This document shows, in pieces, positions 26,954-36,633 of a DNA stretch of 64,000 nucleotides. The first letter of the stretch is position 1. Each line of letters opens with the position of its first letter. Source of the stretch: Rhodobacteraceae bacterium REDSEA-S34_B6 (lineage in GTDB: Bacteria; Pseudomonadota; Alphaproteobacteria; Rhodobacterales; Rhodobacteraceae); assembly GCA_001627925.1 (NCBI GenBank), contig LUQC01000040.1, positions 23,090 to 87,089 on the forward strand. Direction: 5' to 3'. The position numbers and the translations under genes were made by a program. Under the pieces are notes generated by a model, which was given only the letters and a program-made list of their open reading frames with translations, ran no database searches and was not told the origin of the DNA.

Positions 26954-28115
26954 ATGTTTATCAAATTTTTCGAAAATTTACGACAACATAAGGTGCCAGT
27001 GAGTTTAAGGGAATACCTAACATTTCTGGAGTCCGTGTCACTCGAGCTTTGTACTTACGATGTTGATCACTTTTATTTTCTTGGACGCATAATAATGGTT
27101 AAGGACGAAAGGCATTTAGATAAATTTGATAGAGCTTTTTCAAAAACCTTTGCCGGTATTGAATCTTTATCAATCACAGACCTAATAGAATCTCTGGATG
27201 TGCCTGAGGCTTGGTTGAAAAAACTTACGGAGAGAGTGTTCGAAAAAGAAGAATAAGAAAAAATTGAAGCGCTTGGTAGTCTTGAAAAGCTGATTGAAAC
27301 TCTAAAGAAACGTCTAGAGGAACAAGAAAAACGCCACCAAGGTGGTAGTAAATCCCTTTGGTGCCTATGGATACAATCCTGAAGGCGTCAGGGTTGGTCA
27401 GGACCGAAGTAGGCACCAGCGTGCTGTTAAAGTTTGGGACAAGCGTGAATTTAAAAATTTAGATGACACGATAGAACTTGGTACAAGAAATATTAAAGTA
27501 GCAATGAAACGTCTAAGGCAATGGGTGAGAAATGGTGCTGAGGATGAATTGGATCTTCAAGGTACAATTCGGTCTACTGCTGAGAAAGGTTACTTGGACG
27601 TTAAAACGCAACCTGAGAGACGTAATGCGGTAAAACTACTTCTTTTTCTAGATGTTGGTGGCTCTATGGATCCATATATCAGATTAGTTGAGGAACTATT
27701 TTCGGCGGCTAGTGCAGAATTTAAAAACCTCGAACACTACTATTTTCACAATTGTCTTTATGAGGGTGTATGGAAAGACAATACCAGGCGTTGGGAAAAG
27801 AAGATAGACACTTGGGATATTCTAAATACATATGGTTCTGATTATAAATGTATATTTGTAGGTGACGCATCGATGTCTCCGTATGAAATACTGTATCCAG
27901 GCGGCGCTAATGAATATTGGAATGAAGAGTCTGGTTCAGTTTGGCTAGAGCGTGCACGAACTCAATGGCCATCTAATATCTGGATCAACCCCTTACCCGT
28001 TTCTCAGTGGAAATACACGCAATCAGTAGAAATTATAAAGGAAATATTCCAATCAAGGATGTTCCCCCTAAATTTAAATGGAATAGACCAGGGCATGAAA
28101 ACACTGCGCTCATGA
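26954..28115 (+). pseudogene. VWA (CoxE-like) domain protein, broken by a stop and a frameshift
   Basis: The intact family protein is about 390 residues: a CoxE-like N-terminal part, a VWA domain and a C-terminal GMRAL-like end. Here codons 1-100 (MFIKFFENLRQHKVPVSLREYLTFLE...) end at a TAA at 27254-27256, but the same frame continues with recognisable sequence (EKIEALGSLEKLIETLKKRLEEQEKRHQGG) to about 27346. The rest, from NPFGAYGYNPEG at 27351 to the stop at 28113-28115, lies in the +1 frame and contains the MIDAS-like LLFLDVGGSMDP. The segment that relatives have between HQGG and PFGAYG (about NKWIGT) is missing. Two lesions in one gene make expression of a complete protein unlikely. Normal neighbours on both sides indicate local damage. 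Confidence 0.88.
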
Positions 28116-28152
28116 GTTGAAAATTGCTGACCAAAGTATCATATCGTAAAGG

Positions 28153-28842
28153 ATGATAAAGTTTGTCCCCATAATATTGCCTTTGGTATATGGATTGGTA
28201 ATGTTTCGGTTATCAGCTTGGAGGTTGAACCGGACCCTTAAAAATCAGTCAAGCTTGTTAGCAGATAAACAGCTCCTTAAACCAATTCAACTGCTGGCTA
28301 ATGCACTTGATTTAGAAAGCATATCTGTAAACATCTATGAGATCGAACCAGTGAATGGGTTGGCAGCGCCCGATGGAAAAATTTTTATAACAAGGGGGTT
28401 TTATAATAAATTTACGTCCGGTGAGGTAACCGGGAATGAACTCGCCTCAGTGATCGCACACGAATTAGGTCATGTGGCCTTAGGACACACAAGACGACGG
28501 ATGATTGATTTTTCAGGACAAAATGCTCTTAGGATGGCTTTGGGAAGCATTCTTTCAAGGGTTTTACCAGGTATAGGCGGAATTGTGGCCAACGTGCTTT
28601 CAAATCTTTTGATGGCTCGTTTGTCTCGAGCAGATGAGTTCGAAGCTGATGAATACGCATCTGCATTAATGATTAAATCTGGGATAGGTGTCAAACCTCA
28701 GATCTCCATGTTCGAGAAATTAGAAAAATTAAGCGGAAATAACGGCAACTTACAGCCCGCTTGGCTGCTCAGCCATCCCAAAACCAACAAACGGATTGAG
28801 AAAATTCAAGAAAATGTATCAAAATGGGATGCAAACAAATAG
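28153..28842 (+). CDS. M48-family membrane zinc metalloprotease
   Basis: The 229-residue protein has one N-terminal membrane helix (IILPLVYGLVMF), then the HExxH site in VIAHELGHVALGHTRRRM near residue 105 and the third ligand Glu in EFEADEYASALM near residue 175. A second hydrophobic stretch (LPGIGGIVANVLSNLLMARL) lies between them. The family includes HtpX- and Oma1-like quality-control proteases. The ATG at 28153 is preceded by GTAAAGG with almost no spacing, so the start is a little uncertain. It follows the broken VWA gene by 37 bp and converges with pgi. Confidence 0.88.
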   Translation: MIKFVPIILPLVYGLVMFRLSAWRLNRTLKNQSSLLADKQLLKPIQLLANALDLESISVNIYEIEPVNGLAAPDGKIFITRGFYNKFTSGEVTGNELASVIAHELGHVALGHTRRRMIDFSGQNALRMALGSILSRVLPGIGGIVANVLSNLLMARLSRADEFEADEYASALMIKSGIGVKPQISMFEKLEKLSGNNGNLQPAWLLSHPKTNKRIEKIQENVSKWDANK

Positions 28843-28860
28843 GATATAAAATTGATTAAT

Positions 28861-30468
28861 CTATGCTTTTTTGTAAGTACCGATCCGTGTTAATAGCATT
28901 TTAGTAGACCCGTCTTTTGTAGCAGCACTTTTTTTGCCCGCAATAATTTGAGTAAGTTCTTCCGCCAAAACTTTACCTAACTCGACACCCCATTGATCAA
29001 AGCTGTTAATTCCAAGAATTATTCCCTCAACAAAGACGCGATGTTCGTAGAGTGCTATAATTTTTCCGAGAGTTGATGGGTTAAGTTTAGAATAAACTAG
29101 TTTGGTCGAGGGTCGGTTTCCTGGAAATACTCGATGATATGCAATAGCTTCAAATTCTTGCTTATTTTCCTCATTTTGGGCCATTCTTTCGATAACCTCC
29201 GATAAAGAAAGCCCAAGCATTAATGCCTCCGACTGGGCAAGGCAATTCGCAATCAAAATATCATGATGTTTGACAAGATAGCTTTCACTTCCCATTGCAC
29301 CTACCAAAAACTCGCATGGAACAATCCTGGTTCCCTGATGAATTAATTGAAAAAAAGCATGTTGCCCGTTTGTGCCGGGCTCGCCCCAGACAATCGGGCC
29401 CGTGTCATAATTTAATTTTTTACCCTCCATAGAAACATTTTTTCCATTACTTTCCATCTCTAACTGCTGCAAGTAGGCAGGTAATTTAGATAATCTTTGC
29501 TCGTAAGGCAAAACTGCTCTCGTGTGGTAACCACAAATCTGGTTATGCCAAATGCCTACTAAAGCAAGCATAATTGGCATATTTCTTTCCGCGGGAGCAT
29601 CCATGAAATGCTGGTCCATCTCAAAGGCTCCCTCAAGAAATTCGTCGAAGTTCTTTACCCCAATTGCAAGCATCAATGACAATCCAATAGGGCCCCAAAT
29701 CGAGTACCTTCCTCCAACCCAATCCGCAAAATCAAAAACACGATCCTTTGGAATACCGAAGGCTTTGGTATTACTTACTGAATTTGAAACAGCAACAAAC
29801 TGATTGGTGGGATTTGGAACTTCGCGTGACATCCAACTCAAAGCTGTGCGTGCGTTCGTCATAGTCTCAGTGGTTGTAAAAGTTTTTGACGCAACAATTA
29901 TTAAAGTTGTTTTAGGATTAAGGTTTTTCAAAATGTCATGTATCTGAGCGCCGTCAACATTGGAAACAAAATGACATTCCGGTCCGCTGTGATAGGCGGC
30001 CAATGCTGACGTAGCCATAAGCGGACCTAGATCTGATCCACCGATGCCTATGTTAACAACATCGGTAATCGGACCACCTAACCCACTAAATTCTCCTTCC
30101 TGTATACTTTTTGTAAATACCCGCATTTTTTCAATAGTTTCGAAAATTTTTGGCATTACATTTTCACCGTCAGAAAAGATCTTTGTCTCTGATTTATTCC
30201 GCAATGCCATATGAAGCACGGATCTATCTTCAGTTCTATTTATCTTGTCTCCCGAAAACATTGCATTCTTAAACTTTTCTACCCTTTTAAGTTCCACAAG
30301 TTTTAAAAGTTCTGCACGACATTCGTCATCAATTTGAGTTTTAGAATAATCAAAAAAGAGATTTCCCAAATCCACTGAAAAATCCATAGCTCGTTTCGGA
30401 TCATCAAATAGAGATATTATTGACCTAGAACTTTTTTCTTTCCAAAGTCTTTCTAACTTCTTGAACAT
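28861..30468 (-). CDS. pgi: Glucose-6-phosphate isomerase
   Basis: Interconverts glucose-6-phosphate and fructose-6-phosphate. Both family signatures are present: GEPGTNGQHAFFQLIHQGT (about residue 370) and the C-terminal GINSFDQWGVELGK. The LPAYLQQLEMESNGK region, with the catalytic Glu and the Asn-Gly, is also intact. It has 535 residues, normal. It is the last gene of zwf-pgl-pgi, 26 bp downstream of pgl. Together with zwf and pgl it lets fructose-6-phosphate re-enter the Entner-Doudoroff/pentose-phosphate route; no edd/eda genes are in the window. Confidence 0.95.
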   Translation of the reverse strand: MFKKLERLWKEKSSRSIISLFDDPKRAMDFSVDLGNLFFDYSKTQIDDECRAELLKLVELKRVEKFKNAMFSGDKINRTEDRSVLHMALRNKSETKIFSDGENVMPKIFETIEKMRVFTKSIQEGEFSGLGGPITDVVNIGIGGSDLGPLMATSALAAYHSGPECHFVSNVDGAQIHDILKNLNPKTTLIIVASKTFTTTETMTNARTALSWMSREVPNPTNQFVAVSNSVSNTKAFGIPKDRVFDFADWVGGRYSIWGPIGLSLMLAIGVKNFDEFLEGAFEMDQHFMDAPAERNMPIMLALVGIWHNQICGYHTRAVLPYEQRLSKLPAYLQQLEMESNGKNVSMEGKKLNYDTGPIVWGEPGTNGQHAFFQLIHQGTRIVPCEFLVGAMGSESYLVKHHDILIANCLAQSEALMLGLSLSEVIERMAQNEENKQEFEAIAYHRVFPGNRPSTKLVYSKLNPSTLGKIIALYEHRVFVEGIILGINSFDQWGVELGKVLAEELTQIIAGKKSAATKDGSTKMLLTRIGTYKKA

Positions 30469-30494
30469 TTTATTCTCTCAAATTATTCAGTATT

Positions 30495-31169
30495 CTATTC
30501 GGCCCAATGCACAACGGCGCCATCTAAAACGGCACTAACCGGTGCAGATAAAGGATCAAGAAACATTGCTTCATCAAGAACCCTTTTCTTATCTACACCA
30601 AAAAACACCAAATGTTTTTCTTGCGAGGAATTTAGAACTCTCGCGGTCAAAGAGATCCGAGGTTCAGGTATGCCCGGAGCTGATACAGCAACCACGTTCG
30701 GAGCATCTTTACTTAAAGCCAGCCCCAAATTTTTTGATTCCGGGAAAAGAGATGCGGTGTGCATATCTGCCCCCATACCCAAAAGAGCTACTGACAAAGG
30801 AAGAGCAGGCTCAATATCTTTATTAATATGCAAAATACCATCTTCTGGACTTGCGAAATCAGCGTACATAGGGATAAACCTCGCTTTTTTTGCCTCATTC
30901 TTGAAAAGTGTCTTCATTATCAATCTGGTATTTGATCTTTCGTGAGAATGAGGAACCCATCTTTCGTCTCCCAGAATGACATTCACCCTAGCCCAATCTA
31001 AGTAAAATTCAGAAAGTTTTTCTAAAATAGGTCCAGGTGTTGTACCGCCTGGCACCGCAAATGTAATAGTTTCACGACCTTCTAATGCAGTAATTAAGGC
31101 ACTCGATATTTTTGCTGCAACTTTCTGAATTAATTCTTCTCGTTCGTCGTACTTTATTATCTTTGTCAT
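30495..31169 (-). CDS. pgl: 6-phosphogluconolactonase
   Basis: Hydrolyses 6-phosphogluconolactone made by Zwf. The protein is the DevB/SOL type of 224 residues: TFAVPGGTTPGPILEKLSE (about residue 35), VILGDERWVPHSHERSNTRLIMKTLF (about 65-95) and SVALLGMGADMHTASLFPESKNLG (about 130), which together build the NagB-like fold active site. The start overlaps the zwf stop by 4 bp (ATGA), so translation is coupled. It sits in the zwf-pgl-pgi operon. Confidence 0.94.
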   Translation of the reverse strand: MTKIIKYDEREELIQKVAAKISSALITALEGRETITFAVPGGTTPGPILEKLSEFYLDWARVNVILGDERWVPHSHERSNTRLIMKTLFKNEAKKARFIPMYADFASPEDGILHINKDIEPALPLSVALLGMGADMHTASLFPESKNLGLALSKDAPNVVAVSAPGIPEPRISLTARVLNSSQEKHLVFFGVDKKRVLDEAMFLDPLSAPVSAVLDGAVVHWAE

Positions 31170-32614
31170 GATATTTCACGCCATTTTCTTCCATCTCTAT
31201 GCATGAGCATCATAGAGTCTTCAGGGCCAGAGCTTCCAGCATCGTAAGAGACAGGTGAAGTGCCTTTACTTACCCATTGATTGATCACCGGGTCTGTCCA
31301 AGACCATGCTGCCTCAACCTCATCGCCTCGCATGAATAGCGTTTGGTTGCCTCGGATAACATCCATAATAAGCCTTTCGTATGCATCTGGAACTGCACCA
31401 ATCTCAGGACCGAGAGCCTCAGCGAAAGTCATATCCAAAGGAACATCAATCAGTCGCATACCACCAGGTCCCGGTTCTTTTATAGTGAGATCCATCATCA
31501 TCCCTTCATCTGGTTGCAACCGGATAACAAGTGCATTTCTATGACTTCCCGCATCTGGGCCAAAAATTGAATGGGGTGTTTCTTTGAAAACTACTGCTAT
31601 TTCAGAACATCTTGCTTTTAATTTTTTACCAGTTCTTAGATAAAAAGGAGTACCAGCCCAACGCCAATTGCTGATTTGAACTTTCAGTGCAATAAAACTT
31701 TCTGTTTTTGAACTAGGGTTGTCTACCGCCTCAAGATAACCCTTTTCTGTGCCCACAGTACTATATTGCCCACGAACAATATCTTTTGAATTAATTGGAT
31801 CTAAAGCACGTATAACTTTCAACTTTTCATCACGCACTGCATCTGGTGAAAACTTAGCTGGTGGCTCCATCGCAATTAAACAAAGCAATTGCATAAGGTG
31901 GTTCTGGACCATATCCCGCATGGCACCAGCTTGGTCATAATAACTACCACGCCCCTCTACCCCTACTGACTCAGCAACAGTGACTTGAATATGATCGATA
32001 TACTGAGAATTCCACAGCGGTTCAAATAACATATTTCCAAAACGAACGGCCATCAGGTTTTGAACTGTTTCTTTGCCTAGGTAGTGATCAATTCTGTATA
32101 TTTGCTCCTCGCTAAAATGTTCTTTTAGCACCGCATTTAAAGCACGAGCTGAGTTTAAATCTCTGCCAAAGGGTTTTTCTAATACTATTCGTGAACTTTT
32201 GGATGAAATTGAATATTGATGCAACTTTTCAGCTAAAGGACCAAACAAGGACGGCGATACTGAAAAATAAAAAGCTTGTATTGCATCTTTTCGAACTATT
32301 CCCGCTAAATCTGACCAACCAAGGTCACCTTGAGCATCTATCTGTACATATTGGATTTGTTTGATAAAACTTTTCAATTCACCTGACGCCGACAGCTCTG
32401 GCTCAAACTCTTGCAGTGCCGCAATAACCAAATCTTGGTAGCCATTAGTATCAAATTCTGATCGTGCAACCCCTATAACATAAGCATTATCTGGCATCTG
32501 ACCCGCAACAAATCTTCGAAAAAGACTTGGCAAAATTTTTCTTCTGGCAAGGTCACCAGTTCCACCAAAAACCACAAGATCAAAGGCTTTAACTGGGATT
32601 ACACGTGAGACCAT
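31166..32614 (-). CDS. zwf: Glucose-6-phosphate dehydrogenase
   Basis: Oxidises glucose-6-phosphate to the lactone with NAD(P)+. The N-terminal dinucleotide motif is VFGGTGDLARRKILPSLF, the active-site signature RIDHYLGKETVQNLMAVRFGN is intact (about residue 180), and EKPFGRDLNSARALN precedes it. It has 482 residues, as expected. It is the first gene of zwf-pgl-pgi; TAAAAAATGGTC is the start with AGGAGT upstream. An operator-like palindrome lies 82 bp upstream of the start. Confidence 0.95.
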   Translation of the reverse strand: MVSRVIPVKAFDLVVFGGTGDLARRKILPSLFRRFVAGQMPDNAYVIGVARSEFDTNGYQDLVIAALQEFEPELSASGELKSFIKQIQYVQIDAQGDLGWSDLAGIVRKDAIQAFYFSVSPSLFGPLAEKLHQYSISSKSSRIVLEKPFGRDLNSARALNAVLKEHFSEEQIYRIDHYLGKETVQNLMAVRFGNMLFEPLWNSQYIDHIQVTVAESVGVEGRGSYYDQAGAMRDMVQNHLMQLLCLIAMEPPAKFSPDAVRDEKLKVIRALDPINSKDIVRGQYSTVGTEKGYLEAVDNPSSKTESFIALKVQISNWRWAGTPFYLRTGKKLKARCSEIAVVFKETPHSIFGPDAGSHRNALVIRLQPDEGMMMDLTIKEPGPGGMRLIDVPLDMTFAEALGPEIGAVPDAYERLIMDVIRGNQTLFMRGDEVEAAWSWTDPVINQWVSKGTSPVSYDAGSSGPEDSMMLMHRDGRKWREIS

Positions 32615-32695
32615 TTTTTACTCCTAAAAACAATACCCGATTGTATAGTAAACCACTCGAGCTCAAATAACACCCCATATGCAAGCAATGATCAT

Positions 32696-32707
32696 GTTAG
32701 CGCTAAC
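32696..32707. promoter_or_regulatory. LacI/GalR-type operator upstream of zwf-pgl-pgi
   Basis: GTTAGCGCTAAC is a perfect 12-bp palindrome, 82-93 bp upstream of the zwf start in a 253-bp intergenic region divergent from tyrS. A central GCGC with TTA arms is the pattern of many LacI-family operators. A related box (TAGCGCTAAC) lies upstream of fba at 36556. The regulator is not in this window. Confidence 0.5.
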
Positions 32708-32867
32708 TATAAACGATTTATTACTGAAAAGGGAATTTGTCTAGAGGAACTCTTAACAAAAAAACAACGGATTTTATGGTAAAAAAAAGAATATATTTCA
32801 CGTAAGTATCTTTTACTCAGTCCGCTACCTAGTTATAAAGCAGTGAGATTTAAAGATAGGATTATTA

Positions 32868-34121
32868 ATGGTTTTCCGACCTAAGTCAGATTTTCTAAAC
32901 ATTATGATATCTCGTGGTTTTATTTCTGATTGCACCGACTATGAGGGGCTAGATCATCTTTTGAATTCGCAAATTTGTCCAGGTTATATAGGATTTGACG
33001 CCACAGCCAAATCTCTACACGTCGGCAGCTTAATGCAAATTATGATGCTTCGTTGGCTGCAAAAAACCGGAGGAAAACCAATTACATTGATGGGTGGCGG
33101 TACAACAAAGGTTGGAGATCCAAGCTTTAGAGCAGATGAAAGACCGTTATTAAGCGATTCACAGATTGAAGAAAATATTTCAGGAATAAAAGGAATATTT
33201 TCAAATTATCTTAATTTTGGAGATAAGAATTCCGATGCATTAATGGTAAACAACTCGGAATGGCTCGATGATTTAAATTATATTCAGTTCCTTCGTGAAA
33301 TCGGTGGCCATTTTTCTGTAAATCGCATGCTTTCGTTCGAGAGTGTCAAATCAAGATTAGATCGAGAACAATCTTTATCATTTCTAGAGTTCAACTATAT
33401 GATTTTACAGGCATATGATTTTTACGAATTGAACCAGCGATATGGATGTATACTTCAAATGGGTGGTTCCGATCAGATGGGAAACATAATAAATGGTATG
33501 GAATTGTCACGCCGTAAAGCAAACGCAAAAGTATTTGGTTTAACATCTCCCTTACTGACAACTTCAGACGGCAAAAAAATGGGTAAATCTCAAAACGGAG
33601 CAGTCTGGCTAAATAAAGAAATGCTATCACCTTTTGATTTTTGGCAATTTTGGCGAAACACTTCTGATGCAGATGTTGGTAAGTTCCTTAAACTTTATAC
33701 GGAAATTGACCTGATCGAATGTGAAAAATTAGGATCTCTGAAAGGCTCCGAAATTAATGAAGCAAAGTCTATTTTAGCGAACCAAGTAACCAAGTTATGC
33801 CACGGTGAAAACGTGGCATCAGATGTAGAAAAAACTGCAAAAGAAGTTTTTGAGAAAGGTGGCGTTGGCAGTGATCTTCCATCATACAGCGTTTCGAAGA
33901 ATGAAGTTGAAACTGGTTTGTCTCTGGCCCAATTATTGACAAAAACAGGACTCACTAAATCAGGAAAAGAAGCCAAACGCTTGATTTCAGAAAATGGAGC
34001 ACGTCTCAATGGATCTTTAATCAGCGATACAAATCAGATGCTAAGTGTGGATGACTTTAATGAACCCTTAAAAATAAGTGCGGGCAAGAAAAGACATGCT
34101 ATTGTCACTCTTCAAAAATAG
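32868..34121 (+). CDS. tyrS: Tyrosyl-tRNA synthetase
   Basis: Class I aminoacyl-tRNA synthetase of 417 residues. The HIGH-type motif reads [24 protein letters not shown] near residue 50. KMSKS is [13 protein letters not shown] near residue 235, and a C-terminal S4-like RNA-binding domain ([20 protein letters not shown]...) ends the protein. The motif set is of the bacterial TyrRS type. It is divergent from zwf; both starts flank a 253-bp region that contains the LacI-type palindrome. Confidence 0.95.
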   Translation: MVFRPKSDFLNIMISRGFISDCTDYEGLDHLLNSQICPGYIGFDATAKSLHVGSLMQIMMLRWLQKTGGKPITLMGGGTTKVGDPSFRADERPLLSDSQIEENISGIKGIFSNYLNFGDKNSDALMVNNSEWLDDLNYIQFLREIGGHFSVNRMLSFESVKSRLDREQSLSFLEFNYMILQAYDFYELNQRYGCILQMGGSDQMGNIINGMELSRRKANAKVFGLTSPLLTTSDGKKMGKSQNGAVWLNKEMLSPFDFWQFWRNTSDADVGKFLKLYTEIDLIECEKLGSLKGSEINEAKSILANQVTKLCHGENVASDVEKTAKEVFEKGGVGSDLPSYSVSKNEVETGLSLAQLLTKTGLTKSGKEAKRLISENGARLNGSLISDTNQMLSVDDFNEPLKISAGKKRHAIVTLQK

Positions 34122-34142
34122 TAGAAAATATACGCTTAGAAA

Positions 34143-34703
34143 TTATTGATCCATAGACGAAACTTTTTCCATAAAATCTGGAGCTCCTAAAACCGCTCCA
34201 TTTGATCCTAGACCTAACTTAATGGTGTCAACGATTTCCATTCCCTCCACGACTTTACCCACTACTGTGTATTGACCATTCAAAAAGTAACCCTCTTTGA
34301 ACATTATGAAAAACTGGCTATTGGCGCTGTTTGGGTTCTGAGCTCTAGCCATACCAACTATACCTCTATCGAACGGTATATTCGAAAATTCTGCAGGCAA
34401 ATCTGGCAGTTCTGATCCACCGCGCCCTGCCATAGCAATATTGTCTCCAACTTTACCGAATTGAACATCACCAGTTTGAGCCATAAAGCCATCAATCACC
34501 CGGTGAAAAACTATACCATCATAGCTTCCATTAGATGCTAGGGTCAAAATTCTTTCAACATGCTGTGGTGCCACATCTTCAAAAAGTTCTACTACTACAG
34601 TACCGTTTGCCCCCTCACCCTTTATTGAAATTTCGAGTTTAGCCGCGTTGATGCTTATGGTCGAAAACATACAAATAAAAAAAGACAGTAACAATCTATG
34701 CAT
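34143..34703 (-). CDS. Periplasmic peptidyl-prolyl isomerase (cyclophilin)
   Basis: Cyclophilin-type PPIase of 186 residues with a signal peptide (MHRLLLSFFICMFSTISINA, cleaved near AA|KL), so it acts in the periplasm. The cyclophilin core is conserved: FHRVIDGFMAQTGDVQFGKVG, PNSANSQFFIMF and GQYTVVGKVVEGMEIVD. It overlaps the next cyclophilin gene by 8 bp. The paralogue is cytoplasmic, so the pair covers two compartments. Confidence 0.9.
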   Translation of the reverse strand: MHRLLLSFFICMFSTISINAAKLEISIKGEGANGTVVVELFEDVAPQHVERILTLASNGSYDGIVFHRVIDGFMAQTGDVQFGKVGDNIAMAGRGGSELPDLPAEFSNIPFDRGIVGMARAQNPNSANSQFFIMFKEGYFLNGQYTVVGKVVEGMEIVDTIKLGLGSNGAVLGAPDFMEKVSSMDQ

Positions 34704-35202
34704 CGGCAGCCACCACGACCGATATCATTTTATCAGGAGATGCCGGTGGCTCGCCTCTTTCAAGTGCATCAACGAAGTCCATTCCTGATATAACCCGTCC
34801 ATAAACCGTATATTGCCGATTTAAAAAGTGATTATCGTTAAAATTTATAAAAAATTGACTATTTGCACTATCTGGGTTCGCACTTCTAGCTGCTCCAAGA
34901 GTGCCTCTATCATGGGGAATGCCTGAAAATTCTGCTTTTACATCCGGAAACTCAGAGCCTCCTCGGCCTGCCATTCTTATATCAAAATTTGACTCCATGT
35001 TGCCATATTGCACATCTCCAGTTTGCGCCATAAAACCTTCGATGACTCTGTGGAAACAAACATTATCGTAAAGTCCTGACCTCACAAGGATCTTCATCCT
35101 TTCACAGTGAAGTGGTGCAATATCTGGCAGCAATTCTATCAGAACGGTACCACCTTTTACTTCCATAATAATTGTGTTTTCTGGGTCTTTTATATTGTCC
35201 AT
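34696..35202 (-). CDS. Cytoplasmic peptidyl-prolyl isomerase (cyclophilin)
   Basis: Cyclophilin-type PPIase of 168 residues without a signal peptide. It has CFHRVIEGFMAQTGDVQYGNME, PDSANSQFFINFNDNHFLNRQYTVYGRVISGMDFVD, and a short acidic end. It is highly similar to the periplasmic cyclophilin that follows it, so the two probably arose by tandem duplication. The start is at 35202 (MDNIKDPEN). It is the first gene of this two-gene minus-strand unit, with its 3' end overlapping the downstream start by 8 bp. Confidence 0.9.
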   Translation of the reverse strand: MDNIKDPENTIIMEVKGGTVLIELLPDIAPLHCERMKILVRSGLYDNVCFHRVIEGFMAQTGDVQYGNMESNFDIRMAGRGGSEFPDVKAEFSGIPHDRGTLGAARSANPDSANSQFFINFNDNHFLNRQYTVYGRVISGMDFVDALERGEPPASPDKMISVVVAADA

Positions 35203-35327
35203 TTACGGCTCCTGTTAATTGTCGCTACGATACCTATGATGAAATTATTTTATTAACAAGATATCGTATTGAATAATTGCTAATTATTAAGGCATAAAAG
35301 CCCAAGTGTGAATTGAGGGGAACATCC

Positions 35328-36515
35328 GTGGGCTGGAAAACGCTGGATCAAATGGAATTAGAAGGCAAAAGGGTTCTGACCCGAGTAGATTTAAACGTCC
35401 CAATTAAAGATGAAAAAATTTCAGACGATACGCGAATAAAAAAAATCATTCCGACCTTATCTCACATAATTAAAAGAGGCGGGCTTCCGATATTAGTCGC
35501 TCACCTTGGCCGACCGAATGGTAAGAGAAATCCAAGCTTAAGTTTTGCAAAAATATCTACTGACATTGAAAAATTAATCGGTTTGCCTTTAATATTTGCT
35601 GCCGACTGCATTGGAACTACGGCTGAACTGGCTGTCACATCACAGAAAACTGGTGGAGTTGTTCTACTTGAAAATACCCGTTTTCATGAAGGTGAAGAGA
35701 AAAACTCTATCTCATTTGCAAAATCATTGGCAAAACTGGCTGACATTTACTGCAACGATGCTTTCTCTTGCGCCCACCGAGCGCATGCATCCACCGAAGC
35801 GATTGCTCATTTGCTCCCAAATTGCTCTGGCAAGTTGATGGAACAAGAGCTACTATCTCTAGAACCCGCACTTACCAAGCCAGAAAGACCTTTAACAGCG
35901 ATTGTGGGCGGTTCAAAGGTATCTACCAAGCTAGATTTACTCAACAATCTTATCCAAAAAGTGGATACACTGATAGTGGGCGGTGGCATGGCAAACACTT
36001 TTTTATTAGCTAAAGGGTTTTCAATTGGAGCTTCTTTAGCAGAACACAAAATGAAGAATAATGCCTGCATGATATTAGATACTGCCCAAAAAGCTGGATG
36101 TAAAATTTTACTGCCGTCAGACGTGGTAGTCGCAAAACTTTTAAATAGCGATGTTGAAAACTTTGTTGTTCCAATAACTGATTGTCCGAGTAATTTAATG
36201 ATCTTAGATATTGGGCCTAAAACGCTAGAAAACGCGAAGGGAATTCTAGTAAACTCTAAAACCGTAATTTGGAACGGTCCACTCGGGGCGTTTGAAATAA
36301 AGCCTTTTGACCAGGCGACAAATATTCTAGCAAATTTTGTTTCAAACTTAAGTTACAATGAAAAGCTAATTTCTATTGCTGGTGGTGGAGACACATTGGC
36401 GGCATTAAATAACGCTGAAGCCTCTGATGGATTTAGCTATCTGTCTACTGCTGGTGGCGCATTTTTGGAATGGATGGAAGGTAAAAAACTTCCTGGAATT
36501 GCAGCACTGGAATGA
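35328..36515 (+). CDS. pgk: Phosphoglycerate kinase
   Basis: Transfers phosphate between 1,3-bisphosphoglycerate and ADP. The N-terminal RVDLNVPIKD (about residue 20) is the family signature; ILVAHLGRPNGKRNPSLS, ENTRFHEGEEKNS, KVSTKLDLLNNLIQKVDTLIVGGGMANTFLLAKG and IAGGGDTLAALNN (nucleotide site) follow. It has 395 residues. The GTG at 35328 is chosen because GAGGGGA is 8 bp upstream; the TTG at 35313 would place the start inside that site. fba follows 119 bp downstream. Confidence 0.94.
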   Translation: MGWKTLDQMELEGKRVLTRVDLNVPIKDEKISDDTRIKKIIPTLSHIIKRGGLPILVAHLGRPNGKRNPSLSFAKISTDIEKLIGLPLIFAADCIGTTAELAVTSQKTGGVVLLENTRFHEGEEKNSISFAKSLAKLADIYCNDAFSCAHRAHASTEAIAHLLPNCSGKLMEQELLSLEPALTKPERPLTAIVGGSKVSTKLDLLNNLIQKVDTLIVGGGMANTFLLAKGFSIGASLAEHKMKNNACMILDTAQKAGCKILLPSDVVVAKLLNSDVENFVVPITDCPSNLMILDIGPKTLENAKGILVNSKTVIWNGPLGAFEIKPFDQATNILANFVSNLSYNEKLISIAGGGDTLAALNNAEASDGFSYLSTAGGAFLEWMEGKKLPGIAALE

Positions 36516-36555
36516 AAAAATAATGGATAATTGGTTGTAAATAAATTTTAATTTA

Positions 36556-36566
36556 TAGCGCTAACA
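36556..36566. promoter_or_regulatory. LacI/GalR-type operator-like box upstream of fba
   Basis: TAGCGCTAACA, with the 8-bp palindromic core TAGCGCTA, lies 68 bp upstream of the fba start. It shares ten bases (TAGCGCTAAC) with the perfect palindrome upstream of zwf; its left arm is less symmetric (TTA replaced by TTTA). That makes it a candidate second site of the same regulator. Confidence 0.4.
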
Positions 36567-36633
36567 GGATTGAATCATTTTTCTAGACTTCTAAGCTATT
36601 GTTCATCTTATTGTTTTTAAAGGTCCAAATAAA

